This document shows, in pieces, positions 1 through 6,551 of a stretch of DNA of 6,551 nucleotides; position 1 is the first letter of the stretch; the number at the start of each line of letters is the position of its first letter. The notes under the pieces are model-generated. The model searched no databases. It saw only the letters and a list, made by a program, of their open reading frames with translations, and was not told the DNA's origin. The stretch is from positions 1-6,551 of the forward strand of contig QHNF01000025.1 in assembly GCA_003218345.1 (NCBI GenBank). Reading direction: 5' to 3'. A program made the position numbers and the translations under genes. This stretch comes from Verrucomicrobiota bacterium. Lineage in GTDB: Bacteria; Verrucomicrobiota; Verrucomicrobiia; Chthoniobacterales; UBA10450.

Positions 1-2
1 AA

Positions 3-914
3 GTTGAATTCGCCGCCGTGGTAGCGTCAACAGAGCTCCCGGTTGAACCGACGGCGCAAGAGCAATCTGTGCCATACGCAAAACCGCTCGCTACAACCGA
101 AGCGGCGGTTGAAGCGACCACGGAAGAGCAACCGGTGCCGTATCAAAGCGTCTCGACCGCGAGTCAATCTCCAGAGGCTAAGGCGACCACGATATCTGCG
201 ATTTCCACTGAGCCCGTATTTCCGCAAACAACCACACCCGTAACCATGCCTGAAACAACCCAAACCCCAACTGCTCCGATAAACAAAGCTCCGACCCCAC
301 CCGTGGTTAAACCGCAACAGCCCGCTGCCACGATGCAAACATCCGTGCAACTCACTTTCTCTTTCGAAATCGCGGCCATGCAGTTGACGCCGAGCTTCAA
401 AATGGGTGTCTTGAAAGTGCGGCCCATATCGAAGCTCGTCATGATGCGGTTGCCTTCATCCCAGCAGGCTCAGTCGCCATTGAACCTGCAGGTCGGCTTC
501 GAAGTAACAAAGATTCAGCCCATGGCAGGGGCACTTGGCACTATTCGGATGGTTCCGTCTCAACAGCAGAGGCCGACTGCAGGCGGTTTGCCGTCATTCG
601 CAGTCGCGGGATTACAGGTGGTTCCTAATTCTGAGACTGCGCCCGTTCAACTCACCCCGTCGCAACAGGGCCGGGCATCTGTTCTCATCACGGTCCCCTT
701 CCAGATTACGACGCTTGAGTTTTCGCCGTCGCTAGAAATTGCATCTGTAATCCTAAATTCGAATTCCAAGCAGGTGGCCGTCCAGTTGCCTGGCGCCGGA
801 CCAAGCCCGGCCGAAGGAGCGTCAGTGTTCGAAATTGCGAATCTGGAGCTCAATGAGAGCGGCGACATTAGCATGATGCAGCTGAATCTCCTCGGCAGAG
901 CGAAGCGAGCCTGA
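3..914 (+). CDS. Uncharacterised repeat protein with Pro/Thr-rich N-terminal region (5'-partial)
   Basis: I do not recognise this protein. The frame is open to the left window edge. A GTG at 18 is the first in-window start, but the 17 bases before it show no Shine-Dalgarno and the frame reads through them, so the true start is probably outside. Numbered from that GTG, residues 1-107 are rich in Pro, Thr, Ala, Glu and Gln and contain a duplicated motif (VEPTAQEQSVPY at 9-20, VEATTEEQPVPY at 31-42). Residues 113-292 hold about five degenerate copies of a module with the core F-[EQA]-[IV]-x2-hydrophobic-[QE] (Phe at 116, 161, 194, 228, 271), mostly followed by a P-S pair and a V-x-L strand-like segment. 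The alternating hydrophobic pattern suggests beta strands. There is no Cys, Trp or His, and no membrane segment or signal peptide in view. It ends at TGA, convergent with the minus-strand cluster. A flexible linker followed by a beta-repeat domain, perhaps envelope-associated, is inference only. Confidence 0.72.
   Translation, partial: VEFAAVVASTELPVEPTAQEQSVPYAKPLATTEAAVEATTEEQPVPYQSVSTASQSPEAKATTISAISTEPVFPQTTTPVTMPETTQTPTAPINKAPTPPVVKPQQPAATMQTSVQLTFSFEIAAMQLTPSFKMGVLKVRPISKLVMMRLPSSQQAQSPLNLQVGFEVTKIQPMAGALGTIRMVPSQQQRPTAGGLPSFAVAGLQVVPNSETAPVQLTPSQQGRASVLITVPFQITTLEFSPSLEIASVILNSNSKQVAVQLPGAGPSPAEGASVFEIANLELNESGDISMMQLNLLGRAKRA
42..143 (+). repeat. 66-bp-period duplication in the linker of the left-edge gene
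   Basis: Two in-frame copies, at 42-77 and 108-143, encode VEPTAQEQSVPY and VEATTEEQPVPY. They are offset by exactly 66 bp (22 codons). The DNA copies differ at several positions while the peptide pattern V-E-x-T-x-E-Q-x-V-P-Y is kept, which suggests an old tandem duplication maintained as protein. The frame continues off the left edge, so further copies could lie outside. Confidence 0.6.
354..893 (+). repeat. Five degenerate protein-level repeats of an F-x-I-x2-hydrophobic module
   Basis: Units lie at about 354-461, 489-560, 591-662, 690-794 and 819-893. Their cores are FEIAAMQLTPS, FEVTKIQPMAG, FAVAGLQVVPN, FQITTLEFSPS and FEIANLELNES. Most are followed six to eight residues later by a V-x-L or M-x-L segment such as APVQLTPS or ISMMQLNL. 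Spacing between the core Phe residues is 45, 33, 34 and 43. Units 1 and 4 carry an extra S-K-x-V-x-x-x-L-P segment, which explains the longer spacing. The repeats are much clearer in protein than in DNA, which supports real coding and selection on the protein. Confidence 0.65.
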
Positions 915-1002
915 CGAGACGAGATCTTTCTCGACGGGAGAAGACAGCCCGCAGCATCACGCTTTAGCCCCTTGCCTTTTTGGGGCGCGATCGCTTAATT
1001 GT
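915..1002. terminator. Convergent intergenic gap with weak terminator-like hairpins
   Basis: This gap lies between two converging stop codons, so termination from both sides is expected here. Two small inverted repeats are visible: CGAGA (920-924) with TCTCG (929-933) around a 4-base loop, and GCCCC (967-971) with GGGGC (982-986) around a 10-base T-rich loop. Neither is followed by a U-tract on either strand, so neither is a convincing intrinsic terminator. The position argues for the call more than the sequence does. Confidence 0.25.
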
Positions 1003-2121
1003 TCAGACTCGTTTGCCAGATCGGTTCCAATTCAGCGAATGCAGCTGCTTCGGCAGAAACTCTCCGTCCCGGCGAATCAATTTGCCATCAAAGTAGATTT
1101 CTCCACCGCCGTATTCCGGACGTTGGATGCTTACCATGTCCCAGTGAACCTGGCTGCGGTTCCCGTTGTCCGCTTCCTCGTACGCTTGCCCCGGAGTCAG
1201 ATGAAATGAGCCGGCGATTTTCTCGTCGAACAATATATCGCGCATTGGTTGTAACACCCGAGGATTAAAACCAAGCGAAAATTCGCCGATGTAACGGGCA
1301 CCGGGATCTGAGTCGAGAATTTCATTCAGCTTTTTCGTCTCGTTGCTTGTCGCATCGACGACCTTTCCGTTCTTGAATTCGAGATGGATGCCATCGAAAC
1401 CGATCCCCTGATATATACTTGGCGCATTAAACGTCACGTGGCCCTCCACGGAATCTTTCACTGGGCAGCTAAAAACTTCGCCATCGGGAATGTTGCGGTC
1501 GCCACCGCAGATAACGGACGAAATTCCCTTGATACTAAAACGCAGATCGGTGCCGGAATCTTTGATTTCGACACGGTCCGTTTTTTCCATTAACCGCTGG
1601 AGAGCCCTCATGCCGGGCTGCAGTTTGCGATAGTCCAGTGTACAGACGTCGAAATAGAAGTCTTCAAAGGCCTCAGTGCTCATCCCGGCAAGCTGCGCCA
1701 TGGACGGCGTCGGCCAGCGTAAGACCACCCACTTTGTTTTCTTAACTCTCTGGTCCTGCACTGGGCGCATTTTTTGGCCGATTAATTTGATCTTGTCCGG
1801 CGGCACATCGGATAATTCCGTGATGTTATTGCTGCCGCGCACGGCGATGTATGCTTTCATTTTTTTCATTCGCGCCAGCTCATGGCTCGCCAAAAGATTC
1901 AGTTGCCGGTCGGATGCTTCCAGCGCAAGGGCGCGGTTGACTCGGGAGTGCTGGGTCTGCACAAAAGGAATGCCTCCCGCCTTCCGTGTCTGCCGAATAA
2001 GCGCAACCGTCATTTCATCCGGGATGTCGAACGCCTCGATCAGAACCGTTTCATTGCGCTTGAGTCGGATGGAATATTCTACCAGGAGTTTCGCGAGCTT
2101 ATCGAACCGGACGTCGTGCAT
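1003..2121 (-). CDS. M29-family metallo-aminopeptidase (AmpS/leucyl aminopeptidase type)
   Basis: This is a cytoplasmic exopeptidase that removes N-terminal residues from peptides using two metal ions, probably in peptide turnover. The protein has 372 residues, somewhat short beside the roughly 400-415 of the Thermus and Staphylococcus members. The family's ligand set is in order: Glu215 (PDGEVF), Glu280 (IGEFSLG), His307 (GSFHLTP), Tyr314, and His326 with Asp328 (VHWD). The His-to-Tyr spacing of seven matches Thermus His345/Tyr352, but the following segment to the H-x-D motif is about 12 residues instead of about 24. The N-terminal half ([18 protein letters not shown]) matches the usual family opening and supports the ATG at 2121. 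The ribosome site is poor: a GGTGG lies about 14 bases upstream. The gene starts 49 bp after the RsmB stop and is last in the cluster. Family assignment is firm; substrate preference cannot be read from sequence. Confidence 0.93.
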   Translation of the reverse strand: MHDVRFDKLAKLLVEYSIRLKRNETVLIEAFDIPDEMTVALIRQTRKAGGIPFVQTQHSRVNRALALEASDRQLNLLASHELARMKKMKAYIAVRGSNNITELSDVPPDKIKLIGQKMRPVQDQRVKKTKWVVLRWPTPSMAQLAGMSTEAFEDFYFDVCTLDYRKLQPGMRALQRLMEKTDRVEIKDSGTDLRFSIKGISSVICGGDRNIPDGEVFSCPVKDSVEGHVTFNAPSIYQGIGFDGIHLEFKNGKVVDATSNETKKLNEILDSDPGARYIGEFSLGFNPRVLQPMRDILFDEKIAGSFHLTPGQAYEEADNGNRSQVHWDMVSIQRPEYGGGEIYFDGKLIRRDGEFLPKQLHSLNWNRSGKRV

Positions 2122-2130
2122 AAGCGCTTA
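2121..2130. repeat. Perfect 10-bp palindrome abutting the aminopeptidase start codon
   Basis: TAAGCGCTTA reads the same on both strands and includes the first base of the minus-strand ATG. It lies where a Shine-Dalgarno would normally be, and no good Shine-Dalgarno is present. With no loop it could act only as a short dimer-binding site or a weak structure. It may be chance. Confidence 0.3.
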
Positions 2131-2170
2131 TAATTCCACCAGCCGCGCCGGATGCAACTCAGAGGCGGCA

Positions 2171-3424
2171 CTACGCGCTTCGAACCAGTTTCGCCGCAAA
2201 ACCGCCATCGAAACCGTCTCGAAACGGAAGCGAATACTCTTCTCCTCGCGGGCGCAGGATCGACGAACGACCAAGAAGTCGTTGCTCGACTTGTTGGTTT
2301 TCTTCCGGCTCAAGGCTGCACGTACTGTAAACAAGCAAGCCCTTCGGTTTTAGTAGTGGGATGAGGCCTCGAATAATCTGGGTCTGCTGCCGCTGCATTC
2401 GCCTGAAATCCTCTGGTTGTAGGCGCCACTTCAGGTCGACGCGTCTTCGCATCACGCCGGTGTTGGTGCATGGCGCATCAACGAGGATGCGATCGAACGG
2501 CGCCATAGAAGCGATTTCCGAGGGGACGTAATCGCGTGTCCAGTCGTGACGCACAATGCGCACAATCTTGACACCGAGGCGCGCCATATTCTCTGTCAGA
2601 ATTTGTAACCGCTCTGGGTCACGATCGCATGCCACGATTGTCCCCCGGTCTTGCATGAGTTGCGCAACGTAACCGGTTTTTCCGCCCGGTGCCGCGCACG
2701 CATCGAGGACTTTCTCTTCGGGCTTGGGATCCAGCATCTGGCACGCAATGATCGTACTTGGATCCTGAATGTAGCAATGGCCTCGTCTGAGGGCGCTCGT
2801 CGGCAATTCGTCAAATTCGAGAAATTCAGAATTCTGCCTGACTGGCCGCGATCCCGGATAAAGCCGGTGGAACTCTTCGCGATCGATTCTTAGCCGATTA
2901 ATTCGGCCATACACTGGGGCAGGCAGATTGTTCCATTGGCACAACTCTTCTGTGTGTTTGGCACCGAAGTGCTGCTGCCAGCGTGCTACGACAAATTGCG
3001 GGTGCGATGTTCGAACGAACAGCGACTGCGCATTGGCGCGTCCGAGCAGCTCGCTCTGCCGCCGTACAGCGGCTCGGAGCATGCCATTGATGATCGTTCG
3101 CTGTCTTTTCGGCACGAGCTCCACCGTCTCATGGACCGCTGCGTGTGGGGCTGTTTTGAGAACGAAAAGTTGATACAAGCCGAGTCGTAGAACGTCGCGA
3201 AGATCGATATCGACTCGCGTAGCGCGCAGACAGCCGATCCAAAAATCCAGCAACGTCAAATTGCGCAGCACGCCGTAAAACAGTTCCAAGGCGAACCCCC
3301 GATCAGAAGGAGGAAGCTTCGTCTTCGCAAGACGTCCTGAGATGATGGAGTCGGCAAAGCGCCTTTCTGTTCGCCACATGCGCGAGGCCGCCAGCGCGAT
3401 TCGGCGAGCAGAGAGCTGCGCCAT
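2171..3424 (-). CDS. rsmB: 16S rRNA (cytosine-C5)-methyltransferase, RsmB/Sun family
   Basis: The enzyme transfers a methyl group from S-adenosylmethionine to C5 of a cytosine in 16S rRNA (C967 in E. coli). The 417 residues are near the family's usual 430. Residues 1 to about 135 are a helical NusB-like RNA-binding domain, ending in a typical V-N-E/I-N-G-like stretch (IINGMLRAAVRR, 111-122). The methyltransferase domain follows: motif I VLDACAAPGGKT (239-250), an acidic ribose-binding position in ACDRDPE (265-271), motif IV DAPCTNTGVMRR (316-327) with Cys319, and motif VI YSTCSLEPEEN (366-376) with Cys369, the expected catalytic nucleophile. The C-terminus (DGFDGGFAAKLV) matches the normal family ending, so the gene is complete. 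It begins at an ATG with a G-rich run (GGGGA) just upstream and lies 18 bp after the UDP-glucose dehydrogenase stop, suggesting co-transcription. The NusB-like N-terminus separates RsmB from RsmF and other m5C enzymes. Confidence 0.94.
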   Translation of the reverse strand: MAQLSARRIALAASRMWRTERRFADSIISGRLAKTKLPPSDRGFALELFYGVLRNLTLLDFWIGCLRATRVDIDLRDVLRLGLYQLFVLKTAPHAAVHETVELVPKRQRTIINGMLRAAVRRQSELLGRANAQSLFVRTSHPQFVVARWQQHFGAKHTEELCQWNNLPAPVYGRINRLRIDREEFHRLYPGSRPVRQNSEFLEFDELPTSALRRGHCYIQDPSTIIACQMLDPKPEEKVLDACAAPGGKTGYVAQLMQDRGTIVACDRDPERLQILTENMARLGVKIVRIVRHDWTRDYVPSEIASMAPFDRILVDAPCTNTGVMRRRVDLKWRLQPEDFRRMQRQQTQIIRGLIPLLKPKGLLVYSTCSLEPEENQQVEQRLLGRSSILRPRGEEYSLPFRDGFDGGFAAKLVRSA

Positions 3425-3442
3425 ATATCCCCGGGCAAAAAG

Positions 3443-4756
3443 CTATTGCGGCTTCACACTGGCGCGCCCGATCGAATGGTAATGAAACCCCAGTCGCCTC
3501 ATTGTTTCGGGGTCCAACACGTTTCGCCCGTCGAAAACGATCGGCGTTCTCATTTTTTCTTTTACTACCGCGAGGTCAACGTTGCAAAATTCGTTCCACT
3601 CCGTGGCGATGATCAGCGCTTCGGCATTACTCACTGCTTCGAGTGCCGATGAAGCAAATTCCGTGGCGCCAATCGCTTTTATGGCGCGCGCTTTTTGCAT
3701 TCCTTTCGGGTCGTAGGCAACAACATCTGCCCCTTCGCGCAGCAAGTCTGTTACCAGCTCTATTGCGATCGACGAACGGACATCGTCTGTATCTGGCTTG
3801 AATGTAAGACCCCAGACCGCAATTCGCTTTTCGCGTAAGACCCACAGTGCGTCCCGGATCGCCTTCAGAAAACGCTCTTTTTGGGTGTTGTTTATGCGTT
3901 GCACTTCCTTGAGCAAATCGAACGGAGCACCGAGCCGCTCGCTGATCCTTATGAACGCAGCAATGTCTTTGGGAAAACAGGAACCGCCATATCCAATTCC
4001 AGCGTTCAGAAAATGACGACCAATGCGATGATCCATCCCTATTCCGTCTGCGACTCTTTCCACATCCGCGCCACTCGCCTCGCAAATTGCCGAGACGGCA
4101 TTGATATAGGAAATTTTCAGTGCGAGAAATGAGTTCGCGCAGTGTTTGATGAGCTCGGCGCTGTTAATATCAGTCACCAAAATAGGCGCCATAAATGGCT
4201 CGTAAACTTTCTTCATCAGATCAATGGCCTGTTCGCTTTGCGCTCCAATCACGATGCGATCCGGCCGCATTAGGTCGGCGACCGCACAGCCTTCGCGCAA
4301 GAATTCAGGATTGCTGACCACGTCGAAGTTCGCGCCGTGGCGGTTATACCTCTTGATTGATTCGGCCACTTTTTCGCCTGTTTTCACGGGCACTGTGCTC
4401 TTGTCAACAATCACGCGGTAATCGGTTAAGACTCCCGCGATTTCGCGCGAAACTTTCTCAAGAAAGCTAAGATCGACATCGCCGTCCGGCTGCTGGGGAG
4501 TAGGGACTGCGATAAAGACGACTTGCGAATTATCTACCCCTTCCTGAATGCTGCCGGTGAAACGCAATCGATGCGCTGAAACATTGCGATGAATTACTTC
4601 TTCAAGTCCCGGTTCATAGATCGGCACCTCGCCAGCTTGCAGTTGTTTGATCTTTTGCGCGTCGTTATCGACGCAAATGACATTATGGCCGACATCGGCG
4701 AAACAGGCGCCCGTTACAAGGCCAACGTAACCCGAGCCGATGATTGCAAGATCCAT
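3443..4756 (-). CDS. ugd: UDP-glucose 6-dehydrogenase
   Basis: This cytoplasmic enzyme oxidises UDP-glucose to UDP-glucuronate with two NAD+, feeding acidic polysaccharide, LPS-core or capsule synthesis. Numbered from the ATG at 4756 (437 residues), the N-terminal Rossmann fold opens with GSGYVGLVTG (7-16). STVPVKTGEK (120-129) and NPEFLREG (149-156) follow, then the central helix with Lys204 and Asn208 (ELIKHCANSF), and GYGGSCFPKD (255-264) with nucleophile Cys260, Lys263 and Asp264. These match the Streptococcus pyogenes catalytic residues by position. The second nucleotide-binding domain has WGLTFKPDTDDVRSS (315-329) and FDGRNVLDP (408-416). A GTG at 4792 would add 12 residues (MLRLIRPHDSSI), but the family normally starts right at the M-x-hydrophobic-I-G-x-G-Y-V-G motif, so the ATG is preferred; neither start has a clear Shine-Dalgarno. 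GDP-mannose or UDP-ManNAc dehydrogenases are relatives, but the motifs fit UDP-glucose best. It lies 67 bp after the LptD stop. Confidence 0.94.
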   Translation of the reverse strand: MDLAIIGSGYVGLVTGACFADVGHNVICVDNDAQKIKQLQAGEVPIYEPGLEEVIHRNVSAHRLRFTGSIQEGVDNSQVVFIAVPTPQQPDGDVDLSFLEKVSREIAGVLTDYRVIVDKSTVPVKTGEKVAESIKRYNRHGANFDVVSNPEFLREGCAVADLMRPDRIVIGAQSEQAIDLMKKVYEPFMAPILVTDINSAELIKHCANSFLALKISYINAVSAICEASGADVERVADGIGMDHRIGRHFLNAGIGYGGSCFPKDIAAFIRISERLGAPFDLLKEVQRINNTQKERFLKAIRDALWVLREKRIAVWGLTFKPDTDDVRSSIAIELVTDLLREGADVVAYDPKGMQKARAIKAIGATEFASSALEAVSNAEALIIATEWNEFCNVDLAVVKEKMRTPIVFDGRNVLDPETMRRLGFHYHSIGRASVKPQ

Positions 4757-4795
4757 GATTGAAGAATCGTGCGGACGAATCAGCCGCAGCACAAG

Positions 4796-4823
4796 TGGCA
4801 GAACTCACAAAGCGCGACTGCCA
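4796..4823. repeat. 6-bp inverted repeat directly after the lptD stop codon
   Basis: TGGCAG (4796-4801) pairs with CTGCCA (4818-4823) around a 16-base spacer, directly downstream of the minus-strand TAA. No U-tract follows in the direction of transcription. It could be a small attenuating or processing hairpin between lptD and ugd, or chance. Confidence 0.2.
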
Positions 4824-6551
4824 TTATTGTCCCTCGGAGGAAGGGTCGAAGTTCACATCGAATCCGAATTTCGGGAATGCCTTGAGCGTTAAAGTGAAAA
4901 TGACGCCGTACTCCCTCACCCCTGAATTATCGCGGATTACGCCACCAAAGGAGGCCACCCAACTCGACAAATCCCGGTAAATGGAGTAGCGCTGCTGCTC
5001 GAGAATGCCCGTCGTGGCTTCATATTGCTCTTGGGCTCCCAAACCCCAGTTATCGTTGATGCGATAATATCCACCCACTAGAAACAGACTGCTATTGTCG
5101 AAGAACGGGTTGCCGTTCAAATAGCGATGCCCAACATCCAATTTCAAATTGGCTATCGGTTGAACGCTCACAGTCGTATCGACTTCGGTAAACCCTTTGG
5201 CAAAGGCTGGCAGTTGAGAATTGACCGAGAGGGACATCCAAGGCAGCGGTGTGAAGCGGAGATTATTAAAGAAGTTTGAGTAATCCGTACGGTCGTATGG
5301 ATTCTCGAAGTTCACGTCAAAGAAGGTATCGAGCTCCAGCCAGGTAATCGTTTGGTCGTCGCGTCGCGTTTCCAGACGATTGCGAACACCGAGTCGCCAG
5401 ACGGTCCAGCTATCGATGGAATCGATCGGCGTGAACTGTGGGAAGTCGATCGCGCGCAGTTGAGTGGATGGTTCAAATCGATCAAACCCCAAAATTGACG
5501 TGGGGTTCGGCCCATTTTCGGAAACGTACGAAAAATCTGTGAACGGTTGGATAACGTGCATCAGTCCGTCTAATCCAAACGCGCGGCTTTGGACGTTCTC
5601 CCATTTTTGCGAAATTTTGAAAGAGGCTTCTGCACCTGTGTTAAAAACCGTGCGAAATGTGTCTCCGTCGAACTTAACCGGATTAGCCAAAGTGGGCGGC
5701 GGGAGAATGAAGTCAGGCACGAGCGGATTTGAGGGCGGCATGAAGGTTGTGGATCCCAAGTCCCATGTCTTACCATAATAGGTGCCGCGAAAGCCAACCC
5801 GTGGCACGATGGAAAGCCATCCAAAGTATGTATTGGGATAAGTTAGTTGATGGAAGGTGTCGAAGCGAGTCGTGCCATAATTCTCGAAACCTAAGCCCTG
5901 AGGGAATTGTAACTGCAAATTAGCAAAGCCGCTCTCGCCTTCATAAAAAATAGGGCTCCCGAAAAGCGAGTGACGCTTAACGTCTAATACCACTTCCGGC
6001 AAACGTTCTGTTGTGGTGAAGAACTGGTTAGCTTGAAAGCGCACGATCCCTGTCAGAGTGAAAAAAGGGTCCGTTTTTGTCAATGCGACCACATTGTCCG
6101 GAACAGGATCGATGCGAAACTCCCCCTGAAAGAAGTCCTGCATCACGTACTGATCGCTCAATTTCGTAAGGTTCGCGATCGCGTAGATGTCATCGGTAAA
6201 GTTCGTCCGATCTTCCAAGCTAAGACGGTATCGCCCGGTTGGAACATCCTTTCGTGGCACAGCCGTTTCATTCAGGTTCGGATTTTGATCCTGGAGGTAA
6301 TACGATTTGATCCGGGCCGAGCTGTCATTGTCTTTGCCGTATTCTATACTCGAATCCAAACCCAACGCCACGCCGCGACGGCCCCGATAATCAAGCCGAA
6401 CCCGTCCCTTGATATCGTCTGTGATTGGGAATGTCACCTGAGTAAGGAGCGACGGCCCCCATGAACTCAAATAAGCCGGTGAAACGGTAAAACTGAATGC
6501 GTCGTTGAGGGATTGGTACAGGTAAGGCCACCAAAAAACTGGCACGTTCCC
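4824..6551 (-). CDS. lptD: LptD-like LPS-assembly outer-membrane beta-barrel protein (5'-partial)
   Basis: LptD is the outer-membrane barrel that, plugged by LptE, inserts lipopolysaccharide into the outer leaflet. The window holds the last 575 codons. The frame is open through the right edge, so the start, signal peptide and periplasmic LptA/OstA-like domain lie outside. A GTG at 6545 falls inside the family motif (N-V-P-V-F-W-W-P-Y-L-Y, like LptD's VPV-aromatic-PY) and is not a real start. Numbered from that GTG, residues 47-140 show the LptD pattern of charged, aromatic-rich strands (LDYRGRRGVALGL, 51-63) and an L-S-D-x-Y motif with D-F-F (129-139). Residues 330-566 are alternating barrel strands ending in an aromatic-terminated segment (KFGFDVNF) with a seven-residue tail. 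No cysteine occurs, so the C-terminal disulfide pair of E. coli LptD is absent. Residues 262-293 form a Pro-rich loop. Family assignment rests on motifs recalled, not on a search. Confidence 0.82.
   Translation of the reverse strand, partial: GNVPVFWWPYLYQSLNDAFSFTVSPAYLSSWGPSLLTQVTFPITDDIKGRVRLDYRGRRGVALGLDSSIEYGKDNDSSARIKSYYLQDQNPNLNETAVPRKDVPTGRYRLSLEDRTNFTDDIYAIANLTKLSDQYVMQDFFQGEFRIDPVPDNVVALTKTDPFFTLTGIVRFQANQFFTTTERLPEVVLDVKRHSLFGSPIFYEGESGFANLQLQFPQGLGFENYGTTRFDTFHQLTYPNTYFGWLSIVPRVGFRGTYYGKTWDLGSTTFMPPSNPLVPDFILPPPTLANPVKFDGDTFRTVFNTGAEASFKISQKWENVQSRAFGLDGLMHVIQPFTDFSYVSENGPNPTSILGFDRFEPSTQLRAIDFPQFTPIDSIDSWTVWRLGVRNRLETRRDDQTITWLELDTFFDVNFENPYDRTDYSNFFNNLRFTPLPWMSLSVNSQLPAFAKGFTEVDTTVSVQPIANLKLDVGHRYLNGNPFFDNSSLFLVGGYYRINDNWGLGAQEQYEATTGILEQQRYSIYRDLSSWVASFGGVIRDNSGVREYGVIFTLTLKAFPKFGFDVNFDPSSEGQ

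Noticed and set aside
27..350. A 107-codon minus-strand frame rich in Arg and Gly opposite the left-edge gene
   Set aside because: Its composition mirrors the Pro/Thr/Ala-rich plus-strand frame, and the repeated peptide motifs occur only on the plus strand.
987..994. GCGATCGC, the cyanobacterial HIP1-like octamer
   Set aside because: I noticed only this copy and gene content does not suggest a cyanobacterium, so it is probably a chance palindrome.
1676..2353. A 225-codon plus-strand open frame
   Set aside because: It lies antisense across the aminopeptidase start and the RsmB C-terminus, both supported by catalytic motifs. Its translation is Ser/Arg-rich with no recognisable domain, as expected of a shadow frame.
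3627..4085. A 152-codon minus-strand open frame inside ugd
   Set aside because: It overlaps the ugd catalytic region in another frame. Its Arg/Ser/Gly/Trp-rich composition is typical of an off-frame read.
4757..4792. A 12-residue N-terminal extension of Ugd from a GTG at 4792
   Set aside because: The family starts directly at the Rossmann motif. The extension has no Shine-Dalgarno and no resemblance to the family, so the ATG at 4756 is preferred.
6033..6464. A 143-codon plus-strand open frame opposite lptD
   Set aside because: It is fully antisense to barrel strands with consistent LptD-like patterning and shows no domain or ribosome site.
1..6551. Mobile elements, CRISPR arrays, tRNA or rRNA genes
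   Set aside because: I saw no regularly spaced direct repeats, terminal inverted repeats, transposase or integrase motifs, or recognisable tRNA/rRNA sequence.

Overview
The window looks like part of the chromosome of a Gram-negative (diderm) bacterium of about 50-55% GC by eye. The best taxonomic guess is a soil-type Verrucomicrobiota, Chthoniobacterales-like. This rests on the style of the LptD-like barrel and of the unusual repeat protein at the left end, both read from memory rather than by search, so it is an inference.

Layout. Positions 3-914 (+) hold an open frame entering from the left edge. It encodes a protein with a Pro/Thr/Ala/Glu-rich N-terminal half and about five degenerate copies of an F-[EQA]-[IV]-x2-hydrophobic module; I do not recognise a function. 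An 88-bp convergent gap (915-1002) with only weak hairpins separates it from four genes on the minus strand. In transcription order (right to left) these are: an LptD-type outer-membrane LPS-assembly barrel (4824-6551, 5' end outside the window), a UDP-glucose 6-dehydrogenase (3443-4756), an RsmB-type 16S rRNA m5C methyltransferase (2171-3424), and an M29-family metallo-aminopeptidase (1003-2121). The gaps are 67, 18 and 49 bp with no convincing terminator, so the four probably form one transcription unit whose promoter lies beyond position 6551.

How the genes fit together. LptD inserts LPS into the outer leaflet, and UDP-glucose dehydrogenase supplies UDP-glucuronate for acidic surface sugars or LPS core, so these two form a coherent envelope pair. 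RsmB (ribosome modification) and the aminopeptidase (peptide turnover) look like housekeeping genes carried on the same transcript. All catalytic or metal-binding residues I could check in the three enzymes are present. I see no tRNA, rRNA, CRISPR array, transposon or phage gene. The most novel object is the repeat protein at the left edge. The rest is largely ordinary core genome, with a cysteine-free LptD barrel as its main peculiarity.
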